DNA from: Opisthorchis felineus
Taxonomy: Eukaryota; Platyhelminthes; Trematoda; Opisthorchiida; Opisthorchiidae
Direction: 5' to 3'
NCBI GenBank assembly: GCA_004794785.1
Contig: SJOL01008481.1
Coordinates: forward strand, 186,001 to 250,000
Length of the DNA stretch: 64,000 nucleotides
Made by a program: the position numbers and the translations under genes. The notes below the pieces were generated by a model. The model was given only the letters and a program-made list of their open reading frames with translations. It did not search any database and had not been told where the DNA came from. Shown here one piece after another: positions 37,023 through 49,129 of this stretch; position 1 is the stretch's first letter; the number at the start of each line of letters is the position of its first letter.

Positions 37023-37690
37023 TCAATCATGTTCTTCCTCATCAATAAAAAGCCTGTCGTTTGGCTGTTTGTTGTGCAAATTTCCATGTTCCATAAGGTA
37101 ATCGGAACGTGAGAAACGTTTCCCGCAATGTGCACAAATGTAATTGTCTTTCTTTTCATGCATAGTCCTCACATACCTATCGAAAGTGCACTTTCTGCAA
37201 AATAACTCCCCACAGTCACCACATTGATGTCGCGTTCCTTGTCGGTGAATCGATTAGGTAGTTCTAATTAAGAAAGAACTTTCCATATTCAGGACATGGA
37301 TTTCCTCTTTCGAATGACTCTTGCGCTAGTTTACTTGCTGTTCTCCCGGGCAAAATGACTCCAGTAGAATGACATCTCTTCACATGGTACACGAATACAC
37401 GCTCACTCGAGAAAGATCTTTCGCACAAATTACAGTAGATATCAGCAGTTTTGTCATGTACACTTTGATGTCTCTTAGCCATCGATAGGTAACGAAATGA
37501 TTTACTGTATATGAAACACCTGTGTCTTCCACCTTGGCCTAGTTGTGTATTGTTTTCGTCCAGTTGATCAGCGCGTATACAAGCATCCTCCCTTCTGTCT
37601 GTTGGCTGCGTCTCTTGTAGACTTGCTGGTTTCAAATAAGAGAGTTGAAAAAGTCAATGTCTGTTTGATTGTAATTCCCTAAGTGGTCTG
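37023..37690 (-). pseudogene. C2H2 zinc-finger pseudogene (unit B)
   Basis: Homologous along its length to the open exons in A and C. Lesions on the minus strand, in order: a one-base loss before the PASLQETQ segment; Tyr for the second Cys of finger 1, as in unit A; Tyr for the second Cys of finger 3; a TAG where the intact copies have a Trp codon in finger 3 (near 37,264); and a 14-base deletion just after it, which shifts the frame. Past the deletion, fingers 4 and 5 can be read in the new frame, with finger 4 having Tyr for its first His and finger 5 complete (CAHC and EHGNLH). It ends at TGA (37,023-37,025). It cannot make the full protein. Confidence 0.85.
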
Positions 37691-37757
37691 TACTGGTTTA
37701 TCAAAAATAGTAATTTGGCCAAAGGATCGTTTTAATCGCAGTTGTATTTAGCAACAG

Positions 37758-37763
37758 TATAAA
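37758..37763 (+). promoter_or_regulatory. TATAAA motif (unit B)
   Basis: ACAGTATAAAGAG, the same motif and context as at 15,512 in unit A. It faces the plus-strand flank that in unit A leads to the Myb/SANT-like frame; in B that frame has been deleted. Confidence 0.3.
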
Positions 37764-40700
37764 GAGGTCGGTAAACTTTCATCTGAGCCTTCAAGTATTA
37801 AATGACCTTAGGGTATTCGGAAAAGCCAAGATTTATTGCGCGGCTGCCTTATCGTTATTTGGAACCATGAGCGGCACAGATCTCGAAACACCGCATTGAA
37901 ACTAAAATGAGAATATTGCGAATAACTACGAAAGTGGTCACCGTTTTCACGAGCTATTGCATAAATCGCATCGCAAAGCTGCAACAAGTTGTTTTAGGGA
38001 TATAAATCCAAAAATACGGATCCTCTACGCGAAAAAACTGTTGTGATCATCAAGAACAGCGAACTGCAGGGAGTAAGCGAATCAATAAACAACGTTTCTG
38101 ACGACATCCAATGCACAGTCGAGTAAGAGTACAACAGAAATCTGGAAACCCTGGATGCCTCATCACTTTGTAGCTGCGTCGGACTAGCAAACAACCTGTT
38201 TACTATTACGAGGAGGCGATAAGCAGTGTTGTCGGCTCGCGATTAAATGTTATACAGCGCCATAAATCAAATGCAGGATTCGCATGTCATATTGAGGACT
38301 TCGCTCATTGTTCGAGTGACGCATTCTCACTCTTTTCATATGCCTTGCTTGGGATTCATTTTTTATTCAAGCAACTTATAAATTGTCAGTAATATTAGGT
38401 GCTTTGGAGGCTGTCAGGTGGGGTTTTGTTTGCCGGGTAAAATTGAGATATTTGTATAACAGTCAAGGGGATGGCCTCATTCCAATCAAGAGCAAATGGA
38501 CATATATAATTCACAATTAGGACGCCAATTTAAAAGTCATTTATGCATGGGAGCGTTGGTGGCCGCTTTGCTCACTGGTGTTCTTCGTGCGTGCAAGTGT
38601 CCTATTATGCTTGCACTATCTGAACTTTTCCAAGGAACAAACCGAAACTTCATTACCGAATTACGTCTTTCTCTGCACGCGGCTTCCATGATGTGTCGGG
38701 CAGCCATCAAAATTGAGGTGTCAAACCGAATGGTCACAAATGGCTGAAAATATTTCAAAAGCTCAGAATGAATCAGATACAACTGAATGAAATTGATGCT
38801 AACTATTTTTGTCGCCTAGCGGATGTATACCACTGTCGGCGTTTGAATTTTTTTATTCGTCGTTATTAATGAGAAACCGTGATGTTATATTTGTAAGGCG
38901 CGAAATGTCAGAATGGAAGCTCATTTTCTTTGGTACAGACTTCACAAAATAACTCCAAATTGTGTGGCCTTCCTTATGTATCAAGTACAGCGCGGTTTAG
39001 TTACGAGGTCAAATGGTTTTATGCCTATTTGCGCGTCATCTTCGTCCGAAGTGCAGCTGATAACCCGGGCATCTATTATTGACGTTTGATTTTCTCAACC
39101 CAATTTTTCCGGAGTACGAAACTTGTGCTTCTAATTCACACAATGAAGTTTAGTCTCCAGGAAGCTTGCGGCTATTCAGGCTGGATTTTGTGGGTCCCAT
39201 AATGGTTTTCCAGTTCATCGATCTGCCTATCCTAAATGGAGCAAGTTGGCGGGCACAAATTAGATTTTAATAATGTCCAAGTAACAAACTGGAATTTCAA
39301 ATCTGCCATAAATCCCCATCTGAAATTTGTCCTGAAACATCGTGCATGAAAGTTTTCAACAAATGGAAAAATCAGTTTTATTTTCCAAATTGCCAATAAA
39401 GCCATCATTTAAAAAAACGAATTATTTGTGTTACTTTGGAAGCGCTCCGACCAAATATGATTCGGTGGCTGCCGCTTGGCAGATAGTCACACCGGCCCTT
39501 ATTTGGGAGTTCACCTTTGCGGCTGCTTCCTTGTAGGAAGCCAGAAATGAACCTAGTTCAACACCTGCAGCTGTGGTATACCTAATAGAACCAAAAATTA
39601 TCTCAGGCATCGCATTTGAACGCCGATATATCCCGCTCGCGTTGGAGCTAATTACGCTTTCGGATGAATTACCGGAAGATCCAGGGTTTAACCCTTCTTG
39701 AAGAATCGTAAGGTTTACTCTACTTGATGACTCCCAATATTCACGAAAAAGATGCATGATATTTCGCAAAGACATATACTTTGGTTTTACTTACTTGACA
39801 AAATCCATCAGAAGTTCTCAATCTCCATACAGTTATTTGAACTTTTGTGATCCTAACAGACTGAGCCAACTAACACAAAGTACATCAACTCATCGGCAAG
39901 TTAGAATTCGGGGATCCAGAATGGCCGGCGGAATCAGTTTCTAGTAGGATGTTCACAGGCGCATACTTTGATGTAGTCCCCGTGTAATAGTATATGTGGA
40001 AAGGCTTCTACTATTCCAGGAATAGTCCACCAAAACTCCTGTATGTAACAGACTGAATGGGACTTCCCAAGCTCCGCAGTAATGAATTAACCGGCTTCTG
40101 GGGAAGCGGGCATATTTTGGAAATTAATATTCCGTACAAAACCGCCTAAAACGTTGGAGCGTTGAGCGAGGGGTGTTTTTGTACATCAAAATCAAAGCAC
40201 TCGGCAGACGTTCGGAAAAGCAAAGTGACTAACACAAAGAGGCCTATACCGAAAAAAGGTTGTTCAACTAGATAACTGGAACAGGCAGGAGGAATCACAT
40301 AAAATACAGTAAAAATTATGAATGCCTTGTTCTCAGTAACACAGCATTCGAGTGCAAAATTAAATTGTGATAGTCTGCAGTACGTTGATATGTCATGTCC
40401 ATCAAAATGCCCCGAGCGTAATGATTGGCTTTTTGAGACGGTCCATCAAATTTTTGTTGGTTCGAACCTGGCCGCATTTCAAAAATAATTACCTTTCTAA
40501 TGAAGGATTGCAATGTACAGGGCGATTTCACTATGTCCCTGAACAACCCCTTTTGTAACGGGTTTCGTTCACGAAAGTTGGGAAGCCAGCAAGAAATGTT
40601 TGGTAACTACATATCGCCTGTTGTTAGTTTACCGTGACAGGATGTAGAAGAAAAATTCGATTCATCCATGCATTTCACCCTAATTATTCGCGCTTATATA

Positions 40701-40851
40701 TCCCAGTCTGTTGCGATTTCTGTCAAAATATATGTTTGGTTTGAAACGAGGTGCATATGCATAAACGAGCTTCATCAGGACACACTTGTAATGTGACATT
40801 GGGATACTGTCAAGTCATATTCCTTCCCATCCAGGTTTCCACCACTTCGAT

Positions 40852-41283
40852 TTATGCTCCAAGGGCAGTGCTTCTCTGGGCGGGCCGTAACTGCCCATTG
40901 GTGACGCCTTTGATTGTTAATTTTGACTGCAGTGCTGGATGAATGCCTTTTTCATAAATAAACCTGTCTCTTGGACACCACCTCCCGATGCAAGCCATAT
41001 TTAGTAATGTTTCTGATACATCTGTGCTCGAACTACTGAAGAATTCCCATCTGGTTAGTGCACTGGCCACGTTTTGCAGCCACACAGAAATATAGCTGGC
41101 ACTGTAGTGTGGCGCGCACGTATTCGAAGACCCAAATATATGCCTATTTTTACCCTGACGACCAGAACAGCTGTCTGCAACAGTCGGTGAATCTTTCACT
41201 GCAACAACTTCTAGTTCGCTTGTAACGAAATAACTGAATGTAGATAAAGATTCTGCTTGTAAAATGAATGGCGCCAACGACAT
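40852..41283 (-). CDS. Unassigned 143-codon open frame in unit B
   Basis: An ATG-led minus-strand frame. The equivalent in unit A (19,646-19,891 and upstream) runs parallel only over a short central part, with low identity, and is interrupted upstream. The residues are serine/threonine-rich with no recognisable domain. The length is within chance for the window. It overlaps the conserved AG splice-like site that favours a plus-strand exon, so this frame may be a shadow. Confidence 0.15.
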   Translation of the reverse strand: MSLAPFILQAESLSTFSYFVTSELEVVAVKDSPTVADSCSGRQGKNRHIFGSSNTCAPHYSASYISVWLQNVASALTRWEFFSSSSTDVSETLLNMACIGRWCPRDRFIYEKGIHPALQSKLTIKGVTNGQLRPAQRSTALGA

Positions 41284-42969
41284 GTTTGTTGTCGGTCAAT
41301 ATACGCACACTCAGGTACATTTCCTTAGATTCCGCAAAAAAAGTCTCTAGCTTTAAATGATTACTGAATTTTAGCGCGAAATATAATGTTATAGATCTTG
41401 TCACTATGACATGCAGCCATGAAAGGTTTCACAAAGTAACCCCAACTACGTATATGCAAGCATCACAGTAACAACGGGGGATGGATACGTGATGATGTGG
41501 ACCAAAGTACCTTAGACGAACTAACTACAGAGCTCAACGCACCATGATGTAAACCGAAGCGAGTGCACACAGCCTAGTGGCGCTCTTTACATTGTAAATT
41601 TTCGTGATAGAAAGAGGAAAACTTACGACTATTTTGGGACCAAACAACATCTGAAATAAACAACGTCAAAAGTGAGCAGATAAACCTCGTTGAAAATGAT
41701 TTCCACGTGTGTCTACCTCGACCAGCTATCGCTGTCTGTTTTATACGGTTGTTTGTAACCAGCTTGTGGTATGCTAGATTGTGTGTGAGTTCATTGACCA
41801 GGTATGTTTATACCGTCGATTGTTGATGAAGGAAATCTAAATCGTGTCAGTATCTGGTTGACTCAAATAGACCACTGCATGTTTGCTTTTTTGTTAGATT
41901 TTGCCCGAACCAACGGTTAGGATACGTCATTAGAGAAAACTAATGAAGCTCAAGAATCAAGATGATATTTTCACAGACGATGCACATTCTCCAAGGGGCT
42001 AATGAACACTAGCATTTGAAGGCTGCGTATGATCCTATTATCACGTCTTGGAGAAAGCCGTTGGGGTCGGGGTGTGGAAGAATATAACAAGAATCCACCG
42101 CAATGCGCAATCTCCTAAGTTGTCGACCAAAATCCCGGAATCATATTACCAGAAAGAACGTTCTGGAGATTCCTCCCCTAAATATAGTGAAAGGTCAAAT
42201 CACCGATCCTCCTCACACGGTCAGACGGAAATAATAAACACCCATGATATGCTCTAGCTAATCCGCACTCACTTTTAAACTGTGCGTGTGCGGACGGCTG
42301 AACCTGAGCTGAATATCATATTCAAAAGGGCATTCCTATTCGTCTCCCTCAACGAAGTGTTTTCACAAAGTAAGTCTCATGTGCTTCTCAGAAGGATTTC
42401 ACTATGCACGTTTCTTCATCCAACACTGTGTAAGGTTACTGGATGCTCCTTGCTTTCGCAATTTTATTAGTACACTGGTTGGGCGCAGCATTTGCATGGC
42501 CCACTGGAATTACTCACATCAATGTTTCTGAACGCCCGGGCACAAAACGTATTATTAGATATCTACCATTTAAAGTGTATGGCGCACATTCTGGCGCCTG
42601 AGAATTCCTGAGAATATTTTGGGGCCCATTTTGCCACGGGGTATTAAGAAGTGACATAAAGTCTCTACAGTTCAACGAAATATGCGAGAGGGCAAGCCGT
42701 CCTTTTAAACGCACACCAGAAAATTTTTCTCAACGCATATTTCAAAAAGCTTTTAATGTCTTCACGGTTTTCCAAATTCGTTGAATTTGAAGGATACTCT
42801 GAACAGGACATGAGCCATACATACGATTTGATTTTCACGAAACTCGAAAAGGGCAGCTTCCTGTCCATTAACGCTCTTGCCGTCAATTTTTGACTTGAAT
42901 CACTATGGCTCAGACGGTGTAGGCTAAATCCAACTCTCCTGCAACGTCTACTGCACAAAATGCCTTTAC

Positions 42970-44610
42970 AGCAAAGGCTAGGTTAAACAATTCACGTCCT
43001 CCCTCAATACTTAGTAACCCCCGCTACCTCCTAATGTGCTCCCCTGCTCGCAGTAACCTACGCCATAACGTCGTTCTAATTTACTACGCTCGCATCTGGG
43101 AGAGTCTTTGTGAGCAGCTTCGAAATCGAACATATCATAATACTTATTCGCAGCCGTGGATGAATTGCTCACTTATGAAACTGCTGCCGCCTTACTTAAT
43201 ACCCAACAACCACAGATCTGCTCTATGAATCGGGTCCCATGTACATTTGGGTTTAGCGACGATACAGTTAGTGCGCAAGTAAAAGGTCTCGTTATTATAT
43301 CCTGCTGTCCCTTCGATTTGCTTCAAGTCACTGTAGTAGGTTAAATAACTGCTTGATGTGCATGTTTTGTATTACTAGCCGGGCTCTTCCTTTTAAAAAA
43401 AGTATACCTACGAGACGCATTCATTCTGATCTGCTGAATATCCCGTTTGGACCCAAACATCTCGGTGACTTTCATTATGGGCTCCTCACAAGTTCATTCA
43501 TCTTTTGTGCCTGTCGCGTTGTTGTGTGTTACCACAAACTCCCTCTACCAAGGGATTATTACACATGATTTAAATCCAACAGGGCAACATTTAATCTATA
43601 CAGTTGCATTCGACATGGTGATTCCAATATTCCTGTCACCATTTATCCGTATCACTGATACATTCACTTCATCATCCCCATTTGCGGTTTTCGTAACCCT
43701 GACCATAAGCATAACAGGATAGGTCCGCAAGGCCTCACCAATGGTTTTATGCTTTAGTTCCAATTGACCGGCCAGATCGTAGCGATTTCGCTGCTTCACC
43801 AGATACGTTGTTCTGGTTCCTCATTTTTCGCCATTTGAAGTTTTCTCATCGTGCGCCAGGCAAGATGCTTCCGACTTTGCACTCCCGCGTTTCGTTTTTG
43901 CCCACCACCATCGAACCCTAACGATATGACCTTGTCTCGGCGAAGGAAAGACACATTCCTAGTAACAGTGTTTTGCTGCCCATGCCGGTTTAGGCGTGAC
44001 CAAGCCTACATTAGATAATGCCCAATTTTATGACACCTCTCTTTTACGCGCAATCCTAAGTACCCGCAAATCCCACCAGTCATGCTTTTATTCTAACTGT
44101 AATTTTCTGATCATGCGAACGGTACGCTGGATAATAGTTGTGAACAAACCTTACTTTCTGTGTAAAAAATCCGGTTTGATCTTTGCAGCTCACGTCCTGC
44201 CAGACTAACCCAAGACAAAAAAATTTATTGCGGTTACTGGGTTCAGGGGATATTCTGCGACAGGCAGCACATGCTGAACCGGGCGTTCGGTGAGTTCCCA
44301 ACTTATCTAGTTTGATGAATCACTGATAGTTTATTCTGACCCCCTGAGATGCGACTGATATGCGACAGGTGAAGGCGTGCACTGGTATGCCAAATTTTGC
44401 GAATTTGTCATCCAAGGGGCATCAATAAGTACCTCGTACGTACCTCGTAAACAGCTGACCTCCATTTTAAGGAGGCCAATGCTAATGTTTTTTTTCCTAA
44501 TTTGGAGATGACATACCCTCTGGAACTCTGTGAACGTAGCATTGTATCGGTGGCAGAATCACACATAATTCGCCTAGTTCATGTACGTTATTCTGCCACG
44601 CAACAACTAG
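42970..44610. other. Stretch without a supported gene; one protein-like minus-strand frame
   Basis: On the minus strand, 43,980 to 43,596 reads with few interruptions: after one stop near 43,823, a 67-codon stretch includes KQRNRYDLAGQLELKHKTI and RVTKTANGDDEVNVSVIRIN, with balanced composition and no low complexity. I do not recognise it and saw no second copy. It may be an old exon or a retrocopy fragment. The rest of the interval shows nothing. Confidence 0.3.
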
Positions 44611-44615
44611 TTTAG

Positions 44616-44700
44616 TTTATAATCATTCATAATCATATATATACATATATAATCATTTATAATCATCATAATAGCATGATAGTATCGCAGTAGTATCAAT
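44616..44700. repeat. ATAATCAT-type simple repeat
   Basis: Imperfect tandem units around ATAATCAT and TATAATCAT with a TATATA core, grading into AGTAT/AGTATC units. A degenerate microsatellite. Confidence 0.8.
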
Positions 44701-44959
44701 GCATTATTGTTAGTCTAGTATAGTATTCGGGCTCGCCGGTACGGTTAAAATCTTCGGGGCCGTCGACAGTAGTGCATTTTACATGAGAGCTTGTCCAGTA
44801 GAAAATGGGTTGTGTGGTCTCCCCTGAGGCATTCGAAAACGATCACTGAAATATATACGAATATGTGAATACTCGTCAAACTTATTTCATTTAAAGTCTT
44901 ACAACTATTTCGATTACTGGGGCTGAGGAAGCACATTTTCTCATCCCTGGTTGGCAGAA

Positions 44960-45365
44960 GCGGATGACAAATGCATTGTTGTTGACTAATTATCTGCTCG
45001 TTGATTATCAGCGCGACACTCTTAAAGGGCTATCAAGATAATACAAATTTGCTTGGCATCGTATAGTCCAGTCAGTGAGTTTTGACATTCTTGTTGAACA
45101 CTCAGCAAATCTTTTGCAACAGGGGAGAGGTGTATGACTGGGCAATCTACAATAAGAACCGTCCAAGAATGGTGGGCATACATTACAAAGCATTCTCTCT
45201 CCTCTATAATTTATGGGCGATGGAAGGCGATTAAAAAAATTTCAAGAATGCAAGGATACTTTTTCTGCAGGAGTAGGTGCGGTAGTCAGCAAAAGACAGG
45301 TAACCACCTAGAAGTCGGCTTTCTGTGCACAGCGGACGACATCACCCGCTCGACGATTTAGATCT
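44960..45365 (+). repeat. Direct duplication, copy 1 (partner 48,265-48,560)
   Basis: The plus-strand reading at 45,134-45,361 (75 codons, ATG) contains GRWKAIKKISRMQGYFF and FLCTADDITRSTI. The partner keeps GRWKTFRKISNLQG and ILCTADGWITGII with stops between. The shared order suggests an exon of a small unknown gene or element. The motif CTADD is not placed like the catalytic motif of a reverse transcriptase, so I make no such call. Confidence 0.5.
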
Positions 45366-45369
45366 TCAC

Positions 45370-47985
45370 ATAGTAAAGGGAAATTTCCTGATAGAGCACT
45401 GTGGATGTCGAAGCGGTTCAGCTGCGATGGACCCCAATTTCTAGCAATAAATCCTAATGCAAATTACATAGTTGATATAAAACACCCTAATAACTATCTG
45501 TGAAACTCGATGTATCCATCGGGAGATTTCCAAGTCATAGGTGTTCGGAAAAACTACTGCATTCAATAATGGTGATGCGTAATTGACTACACGACTCGAT
45601 GTTGGCATAAACCGATCTGTCCTGTACAGTTTGTAAATTCGAAAATGGTTCGGTATTAATAATTTGCATGTAACCAAGGAGCAAACTGTTTATTGGATGA
45701 TCGGGTACTTGCGACGAATTATAGCGACGGGAGCCGCAAATTGCACCTTGTGATTTGTGCTGGAAAATTATTCCGATGGCATATATACATACTCGTTGTG
45801 GGCGACAAAAATTATCGAAGACATCACGGCCTGAACTGGGCACTCATTCCCAAAATCACCTCATTCATTTGCAAGAAACCAATTTAGCCTTCGTTAGCTT
45901 AGTACGAGTGCAAGTGCCACCTTTTATAGAAGGAATAGAATTGAATATTGTTAAACTGGAAACTGGGTGGTAACTGCCACTTTGGTTCCGGTTGTTTGAG
46001 GCTTCATTATGACGTCGATATTTCGTGATCACAGTATATATCACACAGTATGCCACACAACACCATGTCACATAAGGGCAAAACGTCTGCGCTGCAAATC
46101 TTTTGGCTTTCTGGTCACGAACTCTTAGTTCCTGGTGCTAACAGAAAAACGTTTTACTCTCATGGCGGCAATCTTTCTTGTCACGTGATTTATGAAGCAC
46201 AGTCTTGTGGTTTAGCATTTATGTTATTGATCTATGGAACGGGGGTTGCTTCCGGAGCGTCGAATTCGAAACACGTAAATGAACGATAGTAACCGAACCA
46301 TCATAGCATAATGGAGATGCGGTACACGCTGTAAACGCAGATTGTGTTTACTCTCTGCGCGTCCTTCGCTTCTCTAAACTTAATGAGCTAGCACAGAAAC
46401 GCTGAGGTGGTAACGTTCGCCCTGTATTTTTGGGCCGGTTATCTATGGTTGATGAACCTGTTCATAGATTTCTGCTGACTTTGTTGATTTCACCGTCGGG
46501 CCACCCAAAACGTTTAAACAAACGTATAAACAAACATGCAAATTTCCTGCGGGTGAATTTGGAATCGCTGTAAATACGGGAACAATACGTCGCTCCTCTT
46601 TCTTGTTTGGTAAACTTGCAGTTTAAATTTGTTTTCCAGGTTATATTTTGTTATACTCTGTTTGTTATACTCTGTTCTGCACACCAACAATGCCGACCAC
46701 ATCGATGAACTTAAATGTAGGGGCCCAACAAGTGATTCCAAATAATATTATGTTGCTTCACTCGGCCAAGTGACGGGGGCATATTACGAATAGGTTAAAT
46801 TCACGTGAGATTGCATAAATTGTGTTCAATATGTATCAGCAAATCCCGTAAATTTGTTCATTGCCACTGGTCAAATCAAAGACCTCACTGAGATGCTTGG
46901 AACGAAGTGGCTGGCAAACCGAAAACCTCGAGATGAATCTGAGTCCCCCAGTATAGAACAGACAATGGGATCTGGAAACTTGCACACGTGATCCCTTCTC
47001 TCGAAAGATCAATGATGTCGTCAGGAACAACAACCTAGAGTACATGATTGATTCTTGATCGCTGAGATTTTCCTTGGTTTTCACTGATTAACTCTCTGTG
47101 GCCCAACACAACATTTTATATCATTCGGGTCTGACCAGTTCCTTATTTTCTCAGATTAGCTGGCCATTCTACTTGAGGTTGCATTATGATGCCAATCTTT
47201 TGTTTACAATCTCAGTCACATTATTTTTCGATTTGTTATACGCCAGCGCGTTCCAAGCGTCTGCTCCATTATCTCACTAAGAAGTCATGAAAGGTGAGCC
47301 AATCATTGGTCAAACCGAGGGATATTGATTCACTCGAGGGATTCATGTTAGACAACGTTGAGAAGAACGTGTATAGAAAACATTCGGAAACGTGATCCTC
47401 TAAATGTTTTCAGCATGCATCATATGTTATTAGAGAAAACATGCCATTGCTTAGCTGATGACATTGTGGTTGGTTGCGAGATTTCTTGCGTTCATATCGA
47501 CAACATTCTTGTTTGCATTCTCGCCCTCCTGGCTTGGCGTATTTTTGGGGGGGGGTAAGTCCTCATCAAACGATTAGAGTTTCTCCTACTGGAGCTCAGC
47601 GGCAGTGCATATACTTTTCTATTCGGAAGTTGCTCAAAGTATGACACCAACGGAATACAAATATTGGTGCCTGCGGCACCTAGATAGTCAATTGTATACA
47701 GCGAGCTCAGTGTAATTCACATATGCCCTACCATGTGGACTCTCCCGAAATGTTGACACGGATATATAGTCAAACAGACTATCATTCTGGAAAGAAATGC
47801 GGATAGTGCAGGCGTGTGGGGACCACCAGAATACGTATCACGCTCCGACATGTGGCAAAGTATGCGTCACAGTCGGGTCACTGCCACGTTTTGAACCGCT
47901 GGAAAATTATTCAGTTTGGATGTCAGAGTGATGAAGAGTTTGCAAAATACCTGGAAGATTTGCGGAAGCCCAACGCACAGTATGT
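45370..47985. other. Stretch without a supported gene
   Basis: Open frames are 102 codons or fewer. A run of nine G at 47,547-47,555 is followed by TAAGT, giving a splice-donor-like GGTAAGT at the end of a 66-codon frame (47,358-47,558); no supporting exon was found. Nothing else seen. Confidence 0.4.
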
Positions 47986-47989
47986 GTTG

Positions 47990-48140
47990 TTCACCAGTCT
48001 GAGATAAACCTATTGTCCGAGAATCTACTGACCGCAGTAGGCAAAACCAAAACAGCACGACGAGAAACTAAATCAAACTGGTGAAATCCTGACAACCTGG
48101 AAACATTTCATTTTAACATTACACAGTTGGCCATGAGATA
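47990..48140 (+). repeat. Direct duplication, copy 1 (partner 53,490-53,650)
   Basis: The plus strand reads KLNQTGEIL, then ends in WP and a stop; the partner reads KLNKPGEIL and also ends in WP and a stop. In the partner this is the end of a 62-codon ATG-led frame at 53,437-53,625; here the upstream part is broken. No family recognised. Confidence 0.45.
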
Positions 48141-48264
48141 CTGGATTTTATTACATTTTCCTAATGCCCCAAGATTCCGTGAAGATCTATATAACTAGCT
48201 CATCTAAAGCCAAATAGCTACTGATGGACTCGAGCCAATTTCAAATTTGGGAGAACAGTGAGAC

Positions 48265-48560
48265 AATGGGCAAATCACCATATCAATCATTTATGCACGG
48301 CTGACATACATTACAAAAAACCTCTACATTTTGTATGGGGTTTGGGAGATGGAAGACATTTCGTAAGATTTCAAACTTGCAGGGATAATCTCGCTGTGTG
48401 ACGGGGGAGGAAAGTCGGTAAAAGAGACGCAAGCATTCCAAAATAAGCATCTTATGCACAGCAGACGGCTGGATAACTGGAATTATCCTCAACGCATTAC
48501 AGCATTATTTAGGAAACCACCCCTGGGGGAACGTAGTAGTTCAGATAGAGACTATCCAGC
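48265..48560 (+). repeat. Direct duplication, copy 2 (partner 44,960-45,365)
   Basis: Decayed counterpart of 44,960-45,365, with TGGAAGXCXTTXXXAAXATTTCAAXXXTGCA-type agreement (X varies) and a shared TATGCACAGCAGACG / TGTGCACAGCGGACG block. Stops interrupt the parallel peptide. Confidence 0.45.
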
Positions 48561-48714
48561 CAACGAATGGATTACAAAACGTTCAGACCTCAACACGGCG
48601 CAAATCACCAATAATTTTATAGGAACGACATATACCAGGTTGCCAGTCCTGTGAAAGGATAGTTGATACTCTTCAGAAACTATTTAATTGCAGCTACGTA
48701 AGTGGTGTTTGCCC

Positions 48715-49030
48715 ACTCAATCGTGTGCTGAAGATGTCTCAGTGACTGAGGACGAGATGCTTGCAATACAATTGTCAATCTCGGTGAACAGATCGGCAGC
48801 CATTTGATCAGTCACCAGCAAACGCATCCAGGATTCCGATATGCCGACACATTGACAGCACAGCAAGTCTTCTACCAAACGGTCGTGAGGTAGCGTGCTG
48901 CGTTGACGTGAGACATCTTGATGGAATGACATCCACAGGCCTAGCAACTGAAAATGAAATAAACACACGAAAAATAACACAACAACAGTTGACCACCTTG
49001 AGAACCGGGCCGGAAGCAAACATTATTTTC
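48715..49030 (-). pseudogene. Exon-like segment duplicated at 53,655-53,960
   Basis: On the minus strand a T-rich tract ending TTTCATTTTCAG (about 48,949-48,960) resembles a 3' splice site. After it a frame runs about 75 codons to a TGA near 48,717 and includes RLVEDLLCCQCVG. In another frame the start reads CGCHSIKMS, parallel to CGKCAVKIS in the partner. The Cys-rich pattern vaguely recalls the C-terminal intracellular domain of P2X7-type proteins, but the match is too weak to assign. The copies use different frames after the start, so at least one is dead. Confidence 0.3.
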
Positions 49031-49129
49031 CGGTGGACGCCAGCTACTCTAAAGCTGCATGGACCGAATGCTGGAAACCTCTCCCTATCGTCAGCTCAGT
49101 ATTATGGCGTTGAATGCAGTCTGAGCAAA

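Larger units (their letters stand above)
34560..42965 (+). repeat. Segmental duplication unit B (partners unit A 13,385-21,950 and unit C from 58,990)
   Basis: Starts where CCACGGCAGTCGCA and CTTCCCGCC match unit C at 58,997-59,056, a part that unit A lacks. It then follows A and C in order: module (35,370-36,985), zinc-finger pseudogene (37,023-37,690), TATAAA (37,758), serine-rich frame (37,990-38,220), flank (38,250-40,260), and the distal part shared with A to 42,960. Near 38,225-38,240 about 0.65 kb present in C (61,500-62,160) and A (15,870-16,500) is missing, so B has no Myb/SANT-like frame. Confidence 0.8.

Noticed and set aside
45290..45361. CTADD read as a reverse transcriptase catalytic motif
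   Set aside because: No flanking reverse transcriptase motifs are present and the second copy changes it to CTADG; a hydrophobic-XDD context is missing.
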